Positions 8,250-15,504 of a stretch of DNA of 18,201 nt are shown in pieces. Numbering within the stretch: position 1 is the first letter of the stretch; the number at the start of each line of letters is the position of its first letter. The stretch is from positions 1 to 18,201 of the forward strand of contig JAQTRT010000023.1 in the NCBI GenBank assembly GCA_028711675.1, in the 5' to 3' direction. This DNA is from a bacterium (GTDB taxonomy: Bacteria; Spirochaetota; JAHITG01). The notes below the pieces were generated by a model, which saw only the letters and a program-made list of their open reading frames with translations, did no database searches and was not told the DNA's origin. Position numbers and translations under genes: made by a program.

Positions 8250-8442
8250 AAAAGGTTATAAAAGGCAATGAAGGCTATAAAGGTATTAAAGGATAACGGA
8301 ATGATGAAGTACAGCAAAGATAAAAGAATTCATGCTGAACAACCGGCCGGAACACAAATTTGTTTTACGGTATTTTTTAAACCTTTCCTTGCCTTTAAAA
8401 CCTTTACAGCCTTTATTGCCTTTATGGCCTTTATCTCCTTTT
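8250..8442. repeat. Second inverted pair of 9-bp-repeat arms, no complete gene inside
   Basis: The left arm (8250-8293) holds about five units of AAAGGNNNT type, two of them with an extra or changed base. The right arm (8382-8442) holds CCTTTAAAA, CCTTTACAG, CCTTTATTG, CCTTTATGG and CCTTTATCT plus looser units. The arms are complementary over about 45 nt and could form a long stem with a loop of about 90 nt. The left arm begins about 7 bases after the stop at 8240-8242. The loop holds the start codon and the positively charged n-region of the next gene. It may be a deleted form of the element at 6777 or a parallel insertion. Confidence 0.8.
8288..8293 (+). promoter_or_regulatory. Ribosome binding site formed by the end of the left repeat arm
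   Basis: AAAGGA lies 7 nt before the ATG at 8301 and is part of the last repeat unit. It favours 8301 (or the adjoining ATG at 8304) over the upstream ATG at 8268, which lies within the repeat arm. Confidence 0.5.
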
Positions 8443-11384
8443 GTTCGTACGCATCCGGCTGGTCCGGTTATGCCAAACGCATCTCCGGCACGCCTTCGCC
8501 TGTCGTGAATGTCCGCCCCTACACAATCATGACCCAGCAGTTGAACGGTTCCTGGCAGTACAGCTGTTATTATATCCCGGGCCAGACCGTGACCTTTAAA
8601 TTCCTGGTGAATACGAACATGATCAATACCAATTTTCTCTATGAGTTGAGGGAGCCCCGCGAGATTACGGTGAGCCTGGGGACCCAGGGAAGGATGTATT
8701 ATCTGACCAACACACCGGCCGGCCTGATCCGGGTCACGGAAGGAACCGGAGTGAACGCCGTGATGCAGCTGGAATTCAACTGGGAGGATTCGCCTGATGC
8801 GCCCACAGGCCTGTACGCGGACAATGTGGATAACCGTGCCTGTACCATTCACTGGTCTCCCAGCCTGGAGATGGACGTGACCGGCTATAACGTGTATGTG
8901 AGCAACCAGTATTATCCTTATTATAAAAAGGCCAACAGGGAGGCCCTCACCAATCATTCCTTTACGCTCACCAACCTTGTTTTTGGTTCGACCAACACCA
9001 TTTACGTGACATCCCTGGATGCCTATACCAACATGCCAAACCATGAAAGCAGCCCAAGCTCGGTCATCCAGGTTATTTCAGACAGGTATGTGGCAGTTCT
9101 TTTTTATCTGAAAAAGAGCAGGCAGGAGGTCTCTGACAGCGTGTATCTGTGCGGGGACCAGTCTCCCCTGGACTGGAATTTTTCACGGAAGATGAGTTAT
9201 CTGTATAATGACATCTGGTATGATAAAGCCCTGTATATCAATAACACGCAGCTCCAGTATAAATTTAACCTTAACAAGGACAGCAGCCAATATGAAGGGC
9301 AGTTCTCCACCGCGTCCGGCAACAGGGAGGTCATGGTCACGGACCCGGACGGCGACGGCATCATGGTCCTGAACGATGTCTGGGGCGTTTTAACGGTCAA
9401 TAACCCGGCACCGGCTGCTCCCGCGGATGTCACGGCTATTCCGGCCAATGCCGGTGTTTTTCTGTACTGGAGCAGGAACAAGGAAGCGGACCTCAAGGAA
9501 TACAAGATATACAGGGGCATGAACAATACGAATGATCTTGCTCTCATCCGGGAGACCACGCTGACCAATTTTTCCGATACGGGCCTGGTGAATAATACCA
9601 ATTATTATTATAAAGTGACGGCATCGGACATCGAGAAGAACGAGAGCGGATATTCCAGGCTGATATCCGTTATCCCTTCCACCAATCCGAGACCTATCGT
9701 GCCGTCCGGCCTGAGCGCTCTCCCGGGAAATACCAATGTTAAGCTGAACTGGAACAGGAATCCCGAGCAGGATATCGAAGGATACGTGGTCTGGAGGAGC
9801 ATCCAGAAATACAGCCTGTATTCCAATATTTCGGGCCTGGTGACGAACGTGAATTATAATGACCAGGCTGTCCTGAACGATCTGTATACCTATTACTATA
9901 AGATACAGGCCGTAGACCTGATCCGTCAGACCAATCTCGGATATTCAGAGATCGTTTCAGCAGCGCCATCCACCAATCCGGCTCCCATGAAGCCGTCCGG
10001 GCTTGAGGTGGTCTTGACCGGTGACCAGTGTGTTTTCATCCGCTGGATATTGGGACCTGATCCGGACCTGGCCCGGTACGCGGTTTATTATAAGAAAGAG
10101 AACGGTGTCATTGATTCCGTGTCGGCGGGACAAGACGATCATACCAATTTCCTTGTCTCCGGCCTGGAGAACGGCGAGAAATACAAGCTATGGATCGAGG
10201 CCGTTGATTCATCTGATAACAGGAGCGAAGAGTCGGATCCTGTCTATGCTTATCCTGTGCCGGTGATCACGGACCTGAGCCTGAAACCTTCAGGTACTGA
10301 GACAGGCGCCGTGGTCCTGAATTTTACATCCCCGGCAAAAGCAGGTACCCTTGGTTATCCAAAACGCTATATTATTAAATATTCATCTGATCCTGTGAGC
10401 GATTTTAACGGATTCCAGCAAGCTGGTATCTTTGCCGACATAAGGGCCAGTATTTCCGGCACTTCCGAGAGTATCAAGGTGAATAATCTGGGTACGGACT
10501 GCCCGGGTTATTATTTTACTGTTATGGCTGTTTACGGCGATGACCAGGGTAAGGGCATGTCCTCCAGCAGGTATGCCGTAGCCGGCCAGGTCTTTTCCTA
10601 CGGCTTGGGCGGTACGTTCCGTAAAAAAGGAGAGCGGGTCCAGATGGTCATTCCGGCTCAGGCTGTTCCCAGTGAAAGCACGGCTGTCGTCATCAAGACC
10701 TGGCAGGACCTCGTGAAAGAAAATAATGCCGGGCTGCCTGTGTTCGAAACGGCTAATGAGAAAGCCAGGGCTTTTTCCGGGGTCAGACTGATGGAGCAGA
10801 ACACGAATAACGTCTTTGACCTGGTCCTGATCCATTCCGGCGGGGAAGAGATCGGGGATAAGAAAAATTTTAATAAGAAAGTTACGGTTTCCATCCCTTT
10901 CCGGGATACGGACCATGATCTGATCGTGGACGGGACCACCGGCGCGGATAAGGTCCGGGTCAAGACCCTGAAGATGTACTGGCTGAATGAGGACAGAAAA
11001 GAATGGGCTCTTGTGGAGGACAGTTCCGCGGACCTTGTGAATAATTTTATCGTAGCCGGGATCAGCCATCTTACGATGTTCGTCAATATGGCCACTCTGG
11101 CCAGTCTGGACCTGTCGAACGTGGCGGTCTATCCCAATCCCAGCTATGATCCCTCAGACAGCAACCGGATCGTGTTCACGCGGCTTACGGAAAAGACCCG
11201 CATCAGGATCTACAATGTGGCCGGCGAACTTGTGAAAAAGGGGCTGGCCGGCGACAGTACGGGTAAATGTTTCTGGGACGGGATGAACGACAGCAATAAA
11301 CCAGTTGCCAGCGGATTATATATTTATTACGCGGAAGACGGCGCGAGCGAGCCGGCCAGAGGAAAACTGGCCATCATAAGGTAA
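8301..11384 (+). CDS. Large secreted FN3 multidomain protein with FlgD-like C-terminal domain
   Basis: From 8301 the product is 1027 residues. An in-frame ATG at 8268 exists but lies in the repeat arm and would add a charged N-terminus. The signal peptide core (about 28-47, AFKTFTAFIAFMAFISF) is encoded by the right repeat arm. Domains then run: beta-rich region (56-160), FN3 (163-257), CBM20/48-like (262-366, VYLCGDQSPLDWNF), three FN3 (about 370-652), a further FN3-like region (654-770), a ZU5-like domain (768-930, VQMVIPAQAVPSESTA) and an FlgD-type Ig-like C-terminal domain (940-1027). The last domain has VYPNP, IRIYNVAGELV, ASGLYIYY and the end LAIIR. Such domains serve as sorting signals in T9SS substrates of Bacteroidetes, but this system is not confirmed here. 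A PorV-type gene follows. No catalytic motif was seen; a surface binding or scaffold role is likely. Confidence 0.88.
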   Translation: MMKYSKDKRIHAEQPAGTQICFTVFFKPFLAFKTFTAFIAFMAFISFCSYASGWSGYAKRISGTPSPVVNVRPYTIMTQQLNGSWQYSCYYIPGQTVTFKFLVNTNMINTNFLYELREPREITVSLGTQGRMYYLTNTPAGLIRVTEGTGVNAVMQLEFNWEDSPDAPTGLYADNVDNRACTIHWSPSLEMDVTGYNVYVSNQYYPYYKKANREALTNHSFTLTNLVFGSTNTIYVTSLDAYTNMPNHESSPSSVIQVISDRYVAVLFYLKKSRQEVSDSVYLCGDQSPLDWNFSRKMSYLYNDIWYDKALYINNTQLQYKFNLNKDSSQYEGQFSTASGNREVMVTDPDGDGIMVLNDVWGVLTVNNPAPAAPADVTAIPANAGVFLYWSRNKEADLKEYKIYRGMNNTNDLALIRETTLTNFSDTGLVNNTNYYYKVTASDIEKNESGYSRLISVIPSTNPRPIVPSGLSALPGNTNVKLNWNRNPEQDIEGYVVWRSIQKYSLYSNISGLVTNVNYNDQAVLNDLYTYYYKIQAVDLIRQTNLGYSEIVSAAPSTNPAPMKPSGLEVVLTGDQCVFIRWILGPDPDLARYAVYYKKENGVIDSVSAGQDDHTNFLVSGLENGEKYKLWIEAVDSSDNRSEESDPVYAYPVPVITDLSLKPSGTETGAVVLNFTSPAKAGTLGYPKRYIIKYSSDPVSDFNGFQQAGIFADIRASISGTSESIKVNNLGTDCPGYYFTVMAVYGDDQGKGMSSSRYAVAGQVFSYGLGGTFRKKGERVQMVIPAQAVPSESTAVVIKTWQDLVKENNAGLPVFETANEKARAFSGVRLMEQNTNNVFDLVLIHSGGEEIGDKKNFNKKVTVSIPFRDTDHDLIVDGTTGADKVRVKTLKMYWLNEDRKEWALVEDSSADLVNNFIVAGISHLTMFVNMATLASLDLSNVAVYPNPSYDPSDSNRIVFTRLTEKTRIRIYNVAGELVKKGLAGDSTGKCFWDGMNDSNKPVASGLYIYYAEDGASEPARGKLAIIR

Positions 11385-11405
11385 TGCCGTCATTCATTGT
11401 AGTGC

Positions 11406-11439
11406 CGGGTCTTGTAGCCGCAGGTCTTTAGACCCGCGG
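11406..11439. repeat. GC-rich intergenic palindrome
   Basis: The core at 11418-11439 reads as an inverted repeat, CCGCaGGTCT / AGACCcGCGG, with one mismatch and a TT centre. A further CGGGTCT at 11406-11412 can pair instead with AGACCCG at 11430-11436, giving two competing folds. It lies in the 90-bp gap between the stop of the FN3 protein and the PorV gene. There is no clear T-tract for an intrinsic terminator. It may be a dispersed palindromic repeat or an mRNA-processing hairpin. Confidence 0.6.
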
Positions 11440-11474
11440 ATTAAGATTGTACGGCTTTTATTGAGGTATCTGTT

Positions 11475-12416
11475 ATGAGATTTATTGTTGCCGTTATTGT
11501 TTTCGTGTTAGTGACACCGAAGGTCTATCCTGCTACCTCAGGCGAGACGGCCATGAATTTCCTTAAGATCGATCCCGGCGCCAGGGCATCGGGCATGGCC
11601 GGCGCTTTTTCCAGCTATGGCGGCGATGCCTTTGCGGTCTTTTATAATCCTGCCTTGGCCGTGAAACTAACGACCCATAAGGTCGACCTGATGCATTATG
11701 AATATTTCGAGGACCTGAATTACGAGAACCTGAGCAGCAGTTTCCGCATCAGCCCGGATTATTCAGCGGGTGTGGCAGCCGGTTATCTTTATTCCGGTCC
11801 TATTACAAGGACCGTCAGGGCTGACAACATGGAAGGCTTTGAGAGCACAGGCCGTTTTTTTACAAGCGACCTTCTGCTCCTGGTCTTTAATTCGTTCCGG
11901 CTGGAGGAGAACGTTTCCGCTGGTATCAGCATGAAATATTTAAGGGAGACTATTGCGGATGAGAAAGCCACGTCATTTGCCGTTGATCTCGGATTCACAG
12001 CAAGGCTGAAATTCCTCATGGACATCGATTTCAGCCTGTCCGTCCTGAACCTGGGTCTGCCTGTCAAATTTACGGATAAAAAAGAGGATCTGCCCGTGAT
12101 CATCAAGTCAGGGATCAGCCGCGGGTTCTCGCCTTTCCGCTTGAACAGCCGGCCTGAAAAAAAGGACCTGAACCTGGTCCTGGATGCGGAGAAACCGTCG
12201 GACAACGACCTTGATCTGAGGCTGGGCACGGAGATATGGTTCATGAACATGTTCGCTGTAAGGGCCGGTTATCTGATCAGGATGAACAGTAACGACCTGG
12301 GGAGCCTGTCACTGGGCGCCGGCCTGGAGATAGACCGTTTCGATCTGAATTACGCTTTTGTGCCGTATAAATATCTGGAGAACACGCACCGTTTCTCTTT
12401 GGGAGTGAAGTTCTGA
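11475..12416 (+). CDS. PorV/PorQ-family (UPF0164-like) outer-membrane protein
   Basis: The 313-residue product has a signal peptide (MRFIVAVIVFVLVTPKVYPA, cut near 20) and the family's N-terminal hallmark: FLKIDPGARASGMAGAFSSY followed by GGDAFAVFYNPA. The rest is a pattern of amphipathic beta strands typical of a FadL-like outer-membrane barrel, ending in RFSLGVKF with a terminal aromatic residue. In Bacteroidetes, PorV helps deliver T9SS substrates to the surface, and related proteins occur in many other phyla without proven roles. Its neighbours on both sides encode secreted proteins with FlgD-like C-terminal domains, which fits such a role. TGAGGT 7 nt before the ATG supports the start. 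Confidence 0.82.
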   Translation: MRFIVAVIVFVLVTPKVYPATSGETAMNFLKIDPGARASGMAGAFSSYGGDAFAVFYNPALAVKLTTHKVDLMHYEYFEDLNYENLSSSFRISPDYSAGVAAGYLYSGPITRTVRADNMEGFESTGRFFTSDLLLLVFNSFRLEENVSAGISMKYLRETIADEKATSFAVDLGFTARLKFLMDIDFSLSVLNLGLPVKFTDKKEDLPVIIKSGISRGFSPFRLNSRPEKKDLNLVLDAEKPSDNDLDLRLGTEIWFMNMFAVRAGYLIRMNSNDLGSLSLGAGLEIDRFDLNYAFVPYKYLENTHRFSLGVKF

Positions 12417-12511
12417 AGCAGGTATCCGTTCCCCGGTTTCCGTGAGTTTGAACGGACGTTGTGCTTTTTATGAATGCTCTTTATCTTGTGATTTCAGGAG
12501 GTTTGTAAAAC

Positions 12512-13630
12512 ATGCTGAGGCTGTTGCTTTTACTGCATCTGCTTTCCGGACTGGTCCTGGCTGAGACCAATATCATGATCAGGCATGTCCCCCTGACAAA
12601 GTTCGGCTATCCCGGCCGGCCCGTTACTTTCCGGGCCGTGATGGTCCCTGTGAACTGTACGATCACCTCGGCTACGCTGATGTACAGGGTCCAGGGAGAG
12701 CAGGAGTATACCAGATTCATCGCTTTCTCAACCAATCGATCAGCGACGAATTACCAGGCGTTCCTGACCAATTGCCAGGAGACGAAGAACAGCCTGGAAT
12801 ACAGGATCAAGGCAGAGGATAATTTTCATAATAAAAGGATGGTCCCTGAAAATACAGCGTACAACCTGGAGATCCTTCCCCGGGAAGAGGGCCGGATCAG
12901 CCCTTCTGAAGAGGGATGCATCATTCTTCCGGACGATATCCCGGATGATGACCGGGTCACTTCCCTGGTCCTCCCGGCCAACAGCCTTTATCAGGAAGAA
13001 TATTTCGGGATCGAATACTATTCCGGGGACACGGTAGGTCCGTATATGGATTTGAACGGCCTGACGGTCAGGGATAATCCTTTTATCCGGGATAATTCCC
13101 TGCCAGTGGTCCTGTACCGGTTCTATCAAAAGGCCGGGGAGGAGAAGAACGATTTTTCTTTCAGGAAAAAAGCCGTTATCTCCCTCAGGTATTTCCCTGA
13201 CGGGAATTTCAGCGATGAGGAGAAGCTGGACGCTTTTTTCTGGGACGGGAAGGAGTGGCGGTATGTGCCGGGTTCACGGGATACTGTCAATGATGTCCTG
13301 GTCCTTGAACCGGACCACATCGGTCTTTTCGGTATCTTTGAAAAAGGGAAGGATGAAGCCGTCTCCCTGGCCGCAAAAATACTGGATTATGTCTCGCGCC
13401 CTTCTTTTGCGCCCCGGAACGGCGAGATCGTGGTGTTCGGCATCAAGACCGGTATCACGGATTACAGGATAAGGATACTGGATCCCGGAGCCAGGCTTAT
13501 CAGGGAATTAAGAACAGCCTCATGGGACGGCCGGGATAGGGACGGGAATTATGCCAGGAGCGGTGTTTATATTTATCAGATCACGGCAGGCAATAAAACA
13601 ATAAGCGGCATGATCTGCGTGGTTAAATAA
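12512..13630 (+). CDS. Secreted protein with ZU5-like middle region and FlgD-like C-terminal domain
   Basis: The 372-residue product has a short signal peptide (MLRLLLLLHLLSGLVLAETN, cut near 18). An Ig-like domain (about 22-125) is followed by a middle region (about 130-290) that includes VTSLVLPANSL and KLDAFFWDGKEWRYVPGS. The same layout precedes the C-terminal domain of the protein at 8301 (MYWLNEDRKEWALVEDS), so the two probably share this module. The FlgD-type C-terminal domain (about 300-372) contains YRIRILDPGARLIREL, SWDGRDRDGNYARSGVYIY and the end CVVK. AGGAGG lies 10 nt before the ATG. The function is not recognised; a surface or cell-envelope role is inferred. The stop codon lies inside the first unit of a 54-bp duplication. 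Confidence 0.82.
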   Translation: MLRLLLLLHLLSGLVLAETNIMIRHVPLTKFGYPGRPVTFRAVMVPVNCTITSATLMYRVQGEQEYTRFIAFSTNRSATNYQAFLTNCQETKNSLEYRIKAEDNFHNKRMVPENTAYNLEILPREEGRISPSEEGCIILPDDIPDDDRVTSLVLPANSLYQEEYFGIEYYSGDTVGPYMDLNGLTVRDNPFIRDNSLPVVLYRFYQKAGEEKNDFSFRKKAVISLRYFPDGNFSDEEKLDAFFWDGKEWRYVPGSRDTVNDVLVLEPDHIGLFGIFEKGKDEAVSLAAKILDYVSRPSFAPRNGEIVVFGIKTGITDYRIRILDPGARLIRELRTASWDGRDRDGNYARSGVYIYQITAGNKTISGMICVVK

Positions 13631-13731
13631 AAAGGGGGACGGTGCTTGACATTTTGACATTTTTTTATGTAGCGGCGTAAATAAAAAGGGGGACGGTGCT
13701 TGACATTTTGACATTTTTTTATGTAGCGGCG
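13624..13731. repeat. Perfect 54-bp tandem duplication
   Basis: Bases 13624-13677 and 13678-13731 are identical. Each unit contains GGGGGACGGTGCTTGACATT, a second TGACAT, a T-run and AGCGGCG. The first unit includes the stop codon of the preceding gene. Duplication with an intact identical copy points to a recent event. Confidence 0.95.
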
Positions 13732-13795
13732 TACATTCAGGTGCGCCGTTCATCGGAAATAAGAAGTAAAATGTCAAAATGTCAAGCACCGTCCC
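13690..13795. repeat. 28-nt perfect inverted repeat (REP/MITE-like hairpin)
   Basis: Bases 13768-13795 are the exact reverse complement of 13690-13717, and also of 13636-13663 in the first tandem unit. The inner 50 nt can form a second stem, AGCGGCG at 13725-13731 with CGCCGTT at 13744-13750. The foot of the hairpin lies 5 nt before the GGAGG of the lipoprotein gene. Terminal GGGACGGT-type palindromes resemble non-autonomous elements moved by Y1/RAYT-type transposases, but no transposase gene is in the window, so this origin is inferred. Confidence 0.85.
13708..13737 (+). promoter_or_regulatory. Possible sigma-70-type promoter inside the repeat
   Basis: TTGACA at 13708-13713 matches the -35 consensus exactly. 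TACATT at 13732-13737 matches four of six -10 positions, with an 18-nt spacer. It would drive the lipoprotein gene about 70 bp downstream. The same -35 occurs in the first tandem unit but without a good -10. Confidence 0.25.
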
Positions 13796-13810
13796 TTAAC
13801 GGAGGATAAA

Positions 13811-15364
13811 ATGCGGAAAGGTGTTATTTTTTTAATGATAATGACAGGTCTTTTAGCCTGCAGCAGGGAAGAGAGTATCCGTAATCCTCTGGATACCTCT
13901 CTGCCGTCCGTGATCGAGACATCCCCCTCCGCAGGTTCTTATGATGTTTCAAAGTTCTCCCCGGTCACCATCACTTTTTCCGAGGAAATGGACGCTTCTT
14001 CCGTTTCGGCCTCCGGTTTCAGCGTGATCCCGCCGCTGCCGTTCTCGTACGAAATGAGGGGCAGCCAGATAAAGATCGTCCCTGCAGGCTCCATGCCGGA
14101 CGGCCAGAGGTTCTATATCACGGTGAAAAAAAGCATCCGGGACCTGGCCGGGAACACCATGGCCAATGATTATTATTTCAGCTTCAAGGTGACCGGCAAT
14201 AATTATTCCCGGGCTCCGGTCACCTTCCGTGTTGATGATTCCATCGGACGGAACTATTTCAGCCTCTTCCTGACAGCGAGTTTTGACAGGTTCGGCGATT
14301 ATGATCCCGGATGGAACAGCGGTACGCGCTGCGCGTTCTATGATGACGGCCTTCATGACGATAAGCTGGCCGGGGACGGTGTGTGGGGATATACGGCCGA
14401 TCTGACCGCTGATAATTACCATTCATACAGCTTCGGCGTGGATGAAGATGAAGATTCCCAGAACGGTTATCTGAAAGGCGGTTCTTTCTTTGTCACTTCT
14501 ACATCACCGAAGATCGTGACGGTTTATCTTTATCCGCCGGTTCCCGTGACGTTCAATTATTTCGACAGGGAAAACAAGGTCCAGAGCAGTATTTTCATCA
14601 AAGGCGAGTTCAACAACTGGGCCAATATTGATCCCATGACCGGACCCACAGGGTCTGACAGGAAATTCACAATTACCAGGACCTTGAAAGAGGGGACCTA
14701 TAATTATAAGTATTACGCGGACAGCAGCTGGAATAAAGTGAACACGGATAACCGGACCATTACCGTGACCTATCCCGCGACCCCTGACAGGAACGATTAT
14801 GACCAGGGCGGCTATTCTGTGGCGTTCAATTATTATGACATCGAGAATAAAGTAGCCGGGGATGTATACCTGAAAGGCGATTTTAACAGCTGGGGCAATG
14901 ATAATAAAATGACGGGTCCGGCCGGTCCCGGCCGGAAGTTCACCACAACCATCAGTGCCGTGGCCGGTACGGCTTACACCTACAAATATTACGCGGACAG
15001 CAGCTGGGACAAGCTGAATCTGAACAACCGGAGCATCGTGATCGCTTCAGGCCAGTCGGAGCAGAATGATTATTACAGCGGCAGCCTGAACGTGACTTTC
15101 AATTATTATGATTATGAAGGGAAGGTCATTACCTCTATCCTGATCGCGGGAGAGTTCAACGGGTGGACGACAACAGATCCCGGTTACCAGATGGTCCAGG
15201 ACAGCGTGACCAATTACAAGTATTCCCTGACCCTGCCTTTGAACCAGGGCACTTATAAATATAAATATTATGCGGATAATAACTGGGACAAGCTGAATAC
15301 GAGCGACCGTACCGTGAAAGTAAGCTCCACGAATTCACTGGTCATCCGTGACCTGTATCAGTAG
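13811..15364 (+). CDS. Surface lipoprotein with three tandem CBM48-like starch-binding repeats
   Basis: The 517-residue product has a lipoprotein signal (MRKGVIFLMIMTGLLAC, lipid-modified Cys at 17). A Big_5-type Ig-like domain (about 30-127; PVTITFSEEMD, IRDLAGNTM) is followed by a further beta domain (about 133-240). Three repeats then start at residues 246, 337 and 428 with a 91-residue period. Each opens with V(T/A)FNY(F/Y)D, has I(K/A)GEFN.W or LKGDFNSW, and ends with YKYYADxxWxKxN. This is the CBM48/AMPK-glycogen-binding type pattern, with its tryptophans and lysine. It likely holds alpha-glucan at the cell surface, as SusE/SusF do in Bacteroides, though those are not homologous by what is visible here. 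GGAGG lies 5 nt before the ATG. Repeats 1 and 2 share a stretch of identical DNA, which suggests recent duplication or conversion. Confidence 0.85.
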   Translation: MRKGVIFLMIMTGLLACSREESIRNPLDTSLPSVIETSPSAGSYDVSKFSPVTITFSEEMDASSVSASGFSVIPPLPFSYEMRGSQIKIVPAGSMPDGQRFYITVKKSIRDLAGNTMANDYYFSFKVTGNNYSRAPVTFRVDDSIGRNYFSLFLTASFDRFGDYDPGWNSGTRCAFYDDGLHDDKLAGDGVWGYTADLTADNYHSYSFGVDEDEDSQNGYLKGGSFFVTSTSPKIVTVYLYPPVPVTFNYFDRENKVQSSIFIKGEFNNWANIDPMTGPTGSDRKFTITRTLKEGTYNYKYYADSSWNKVNTDNRTITVTYPATPDRNDYDQGGYSVAFNYYDIENKVAGDVYLKGDFNSWGNDNKMTGPAGPGRKFTTTISAVAGTAYTYKYYADSSWDKLNLNNRSIVIASGQSEQNDYYSGSLNVTFNYYDYEGKVITSILIAGEFNGWTTTDPGYQMVQDSVTNYKYSLTLPLNQGTYKYKYYADNNWDKLNTSDRTVKVSSTNSLVIRDLYQ

Positions 15365-15368
15365 AAAG

Positions 15369-15468
15369 GAAAGGTTATAAAGGCTCTAAAGGTATACGCT
15401 CCTGACCTTTATATCCTTTTTAACCTTTATTACCTTTAAAGCCTTTATGGCTTTTCAGGCCTTTTTTG
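15369..15468. repeat. Third 9-bp-repeat palindrome, between convergent genes
   Basis: The left arm (15369-15395) is GAAAGGTTA, TAAAGGCTC, TAAAGGTAT. The right arm (15406-15468) is seven CCTTTANNN-type units. The arms pair over about 25 bp with a loop of about 10 nt. The motif TCCTGACCTTTA at the loop also occurs in the right arm of the element at 6777 (7246-7256 region). It begins 4 bases after the TAG of the lipoprotein gene and is followed by a T-run (15462-15467), so it could also end transcription in one or both directions. Confidence 0.85.
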
Positions 15469-15472
15469 CATT

Positions 15473-15504
15473 ACTCTTAGACTAGTAGACTTTTAGACTC
15501 TTTT
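15473..15504. repeat. 8-bp-period tandem array (ACTNNTAG)
   Basis: The units are ACTCTTAG, ACTAGTAG, ACTTTTAG and the partial ACTCTTTT. The array directly abuts the stop codon of the minus-strand gene whose last base is 15504. It is a different repeat from the 9-bp array next to it. Confidence 0.7.

Noticed and set aside
8268..8300. ATG at 8268 as the start of the large FN3 protein
   Set aside because: It lies within the repeat arm, has no good ribosome site, and would add residues encoded by repeat DNA before the natural n-region. ATG at 8301 has AAAGGA at 7 nt. The upstream choice cannot be fully excluded.
12425..12456. Intrinsic terminator after the PorV gene (TCCGTTC / GAACGGA)
   Set aside because: The stem is only 7 bp with an 18-nt loop, and the T-run comes too late and is short. 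It is too weak to call.
13520..13789. Minus-strand 89-residue frame with an internal peptide repeat
   Set aside because: The peptide repeat only reflects the 54-bp DNA duplication, and the rest is antisense to the gene at 12512.
13624..13795. CRISPR array
   Set aside because: The two units are directly adjacent with no spacers, the third is inverted, and no cas gene is present.
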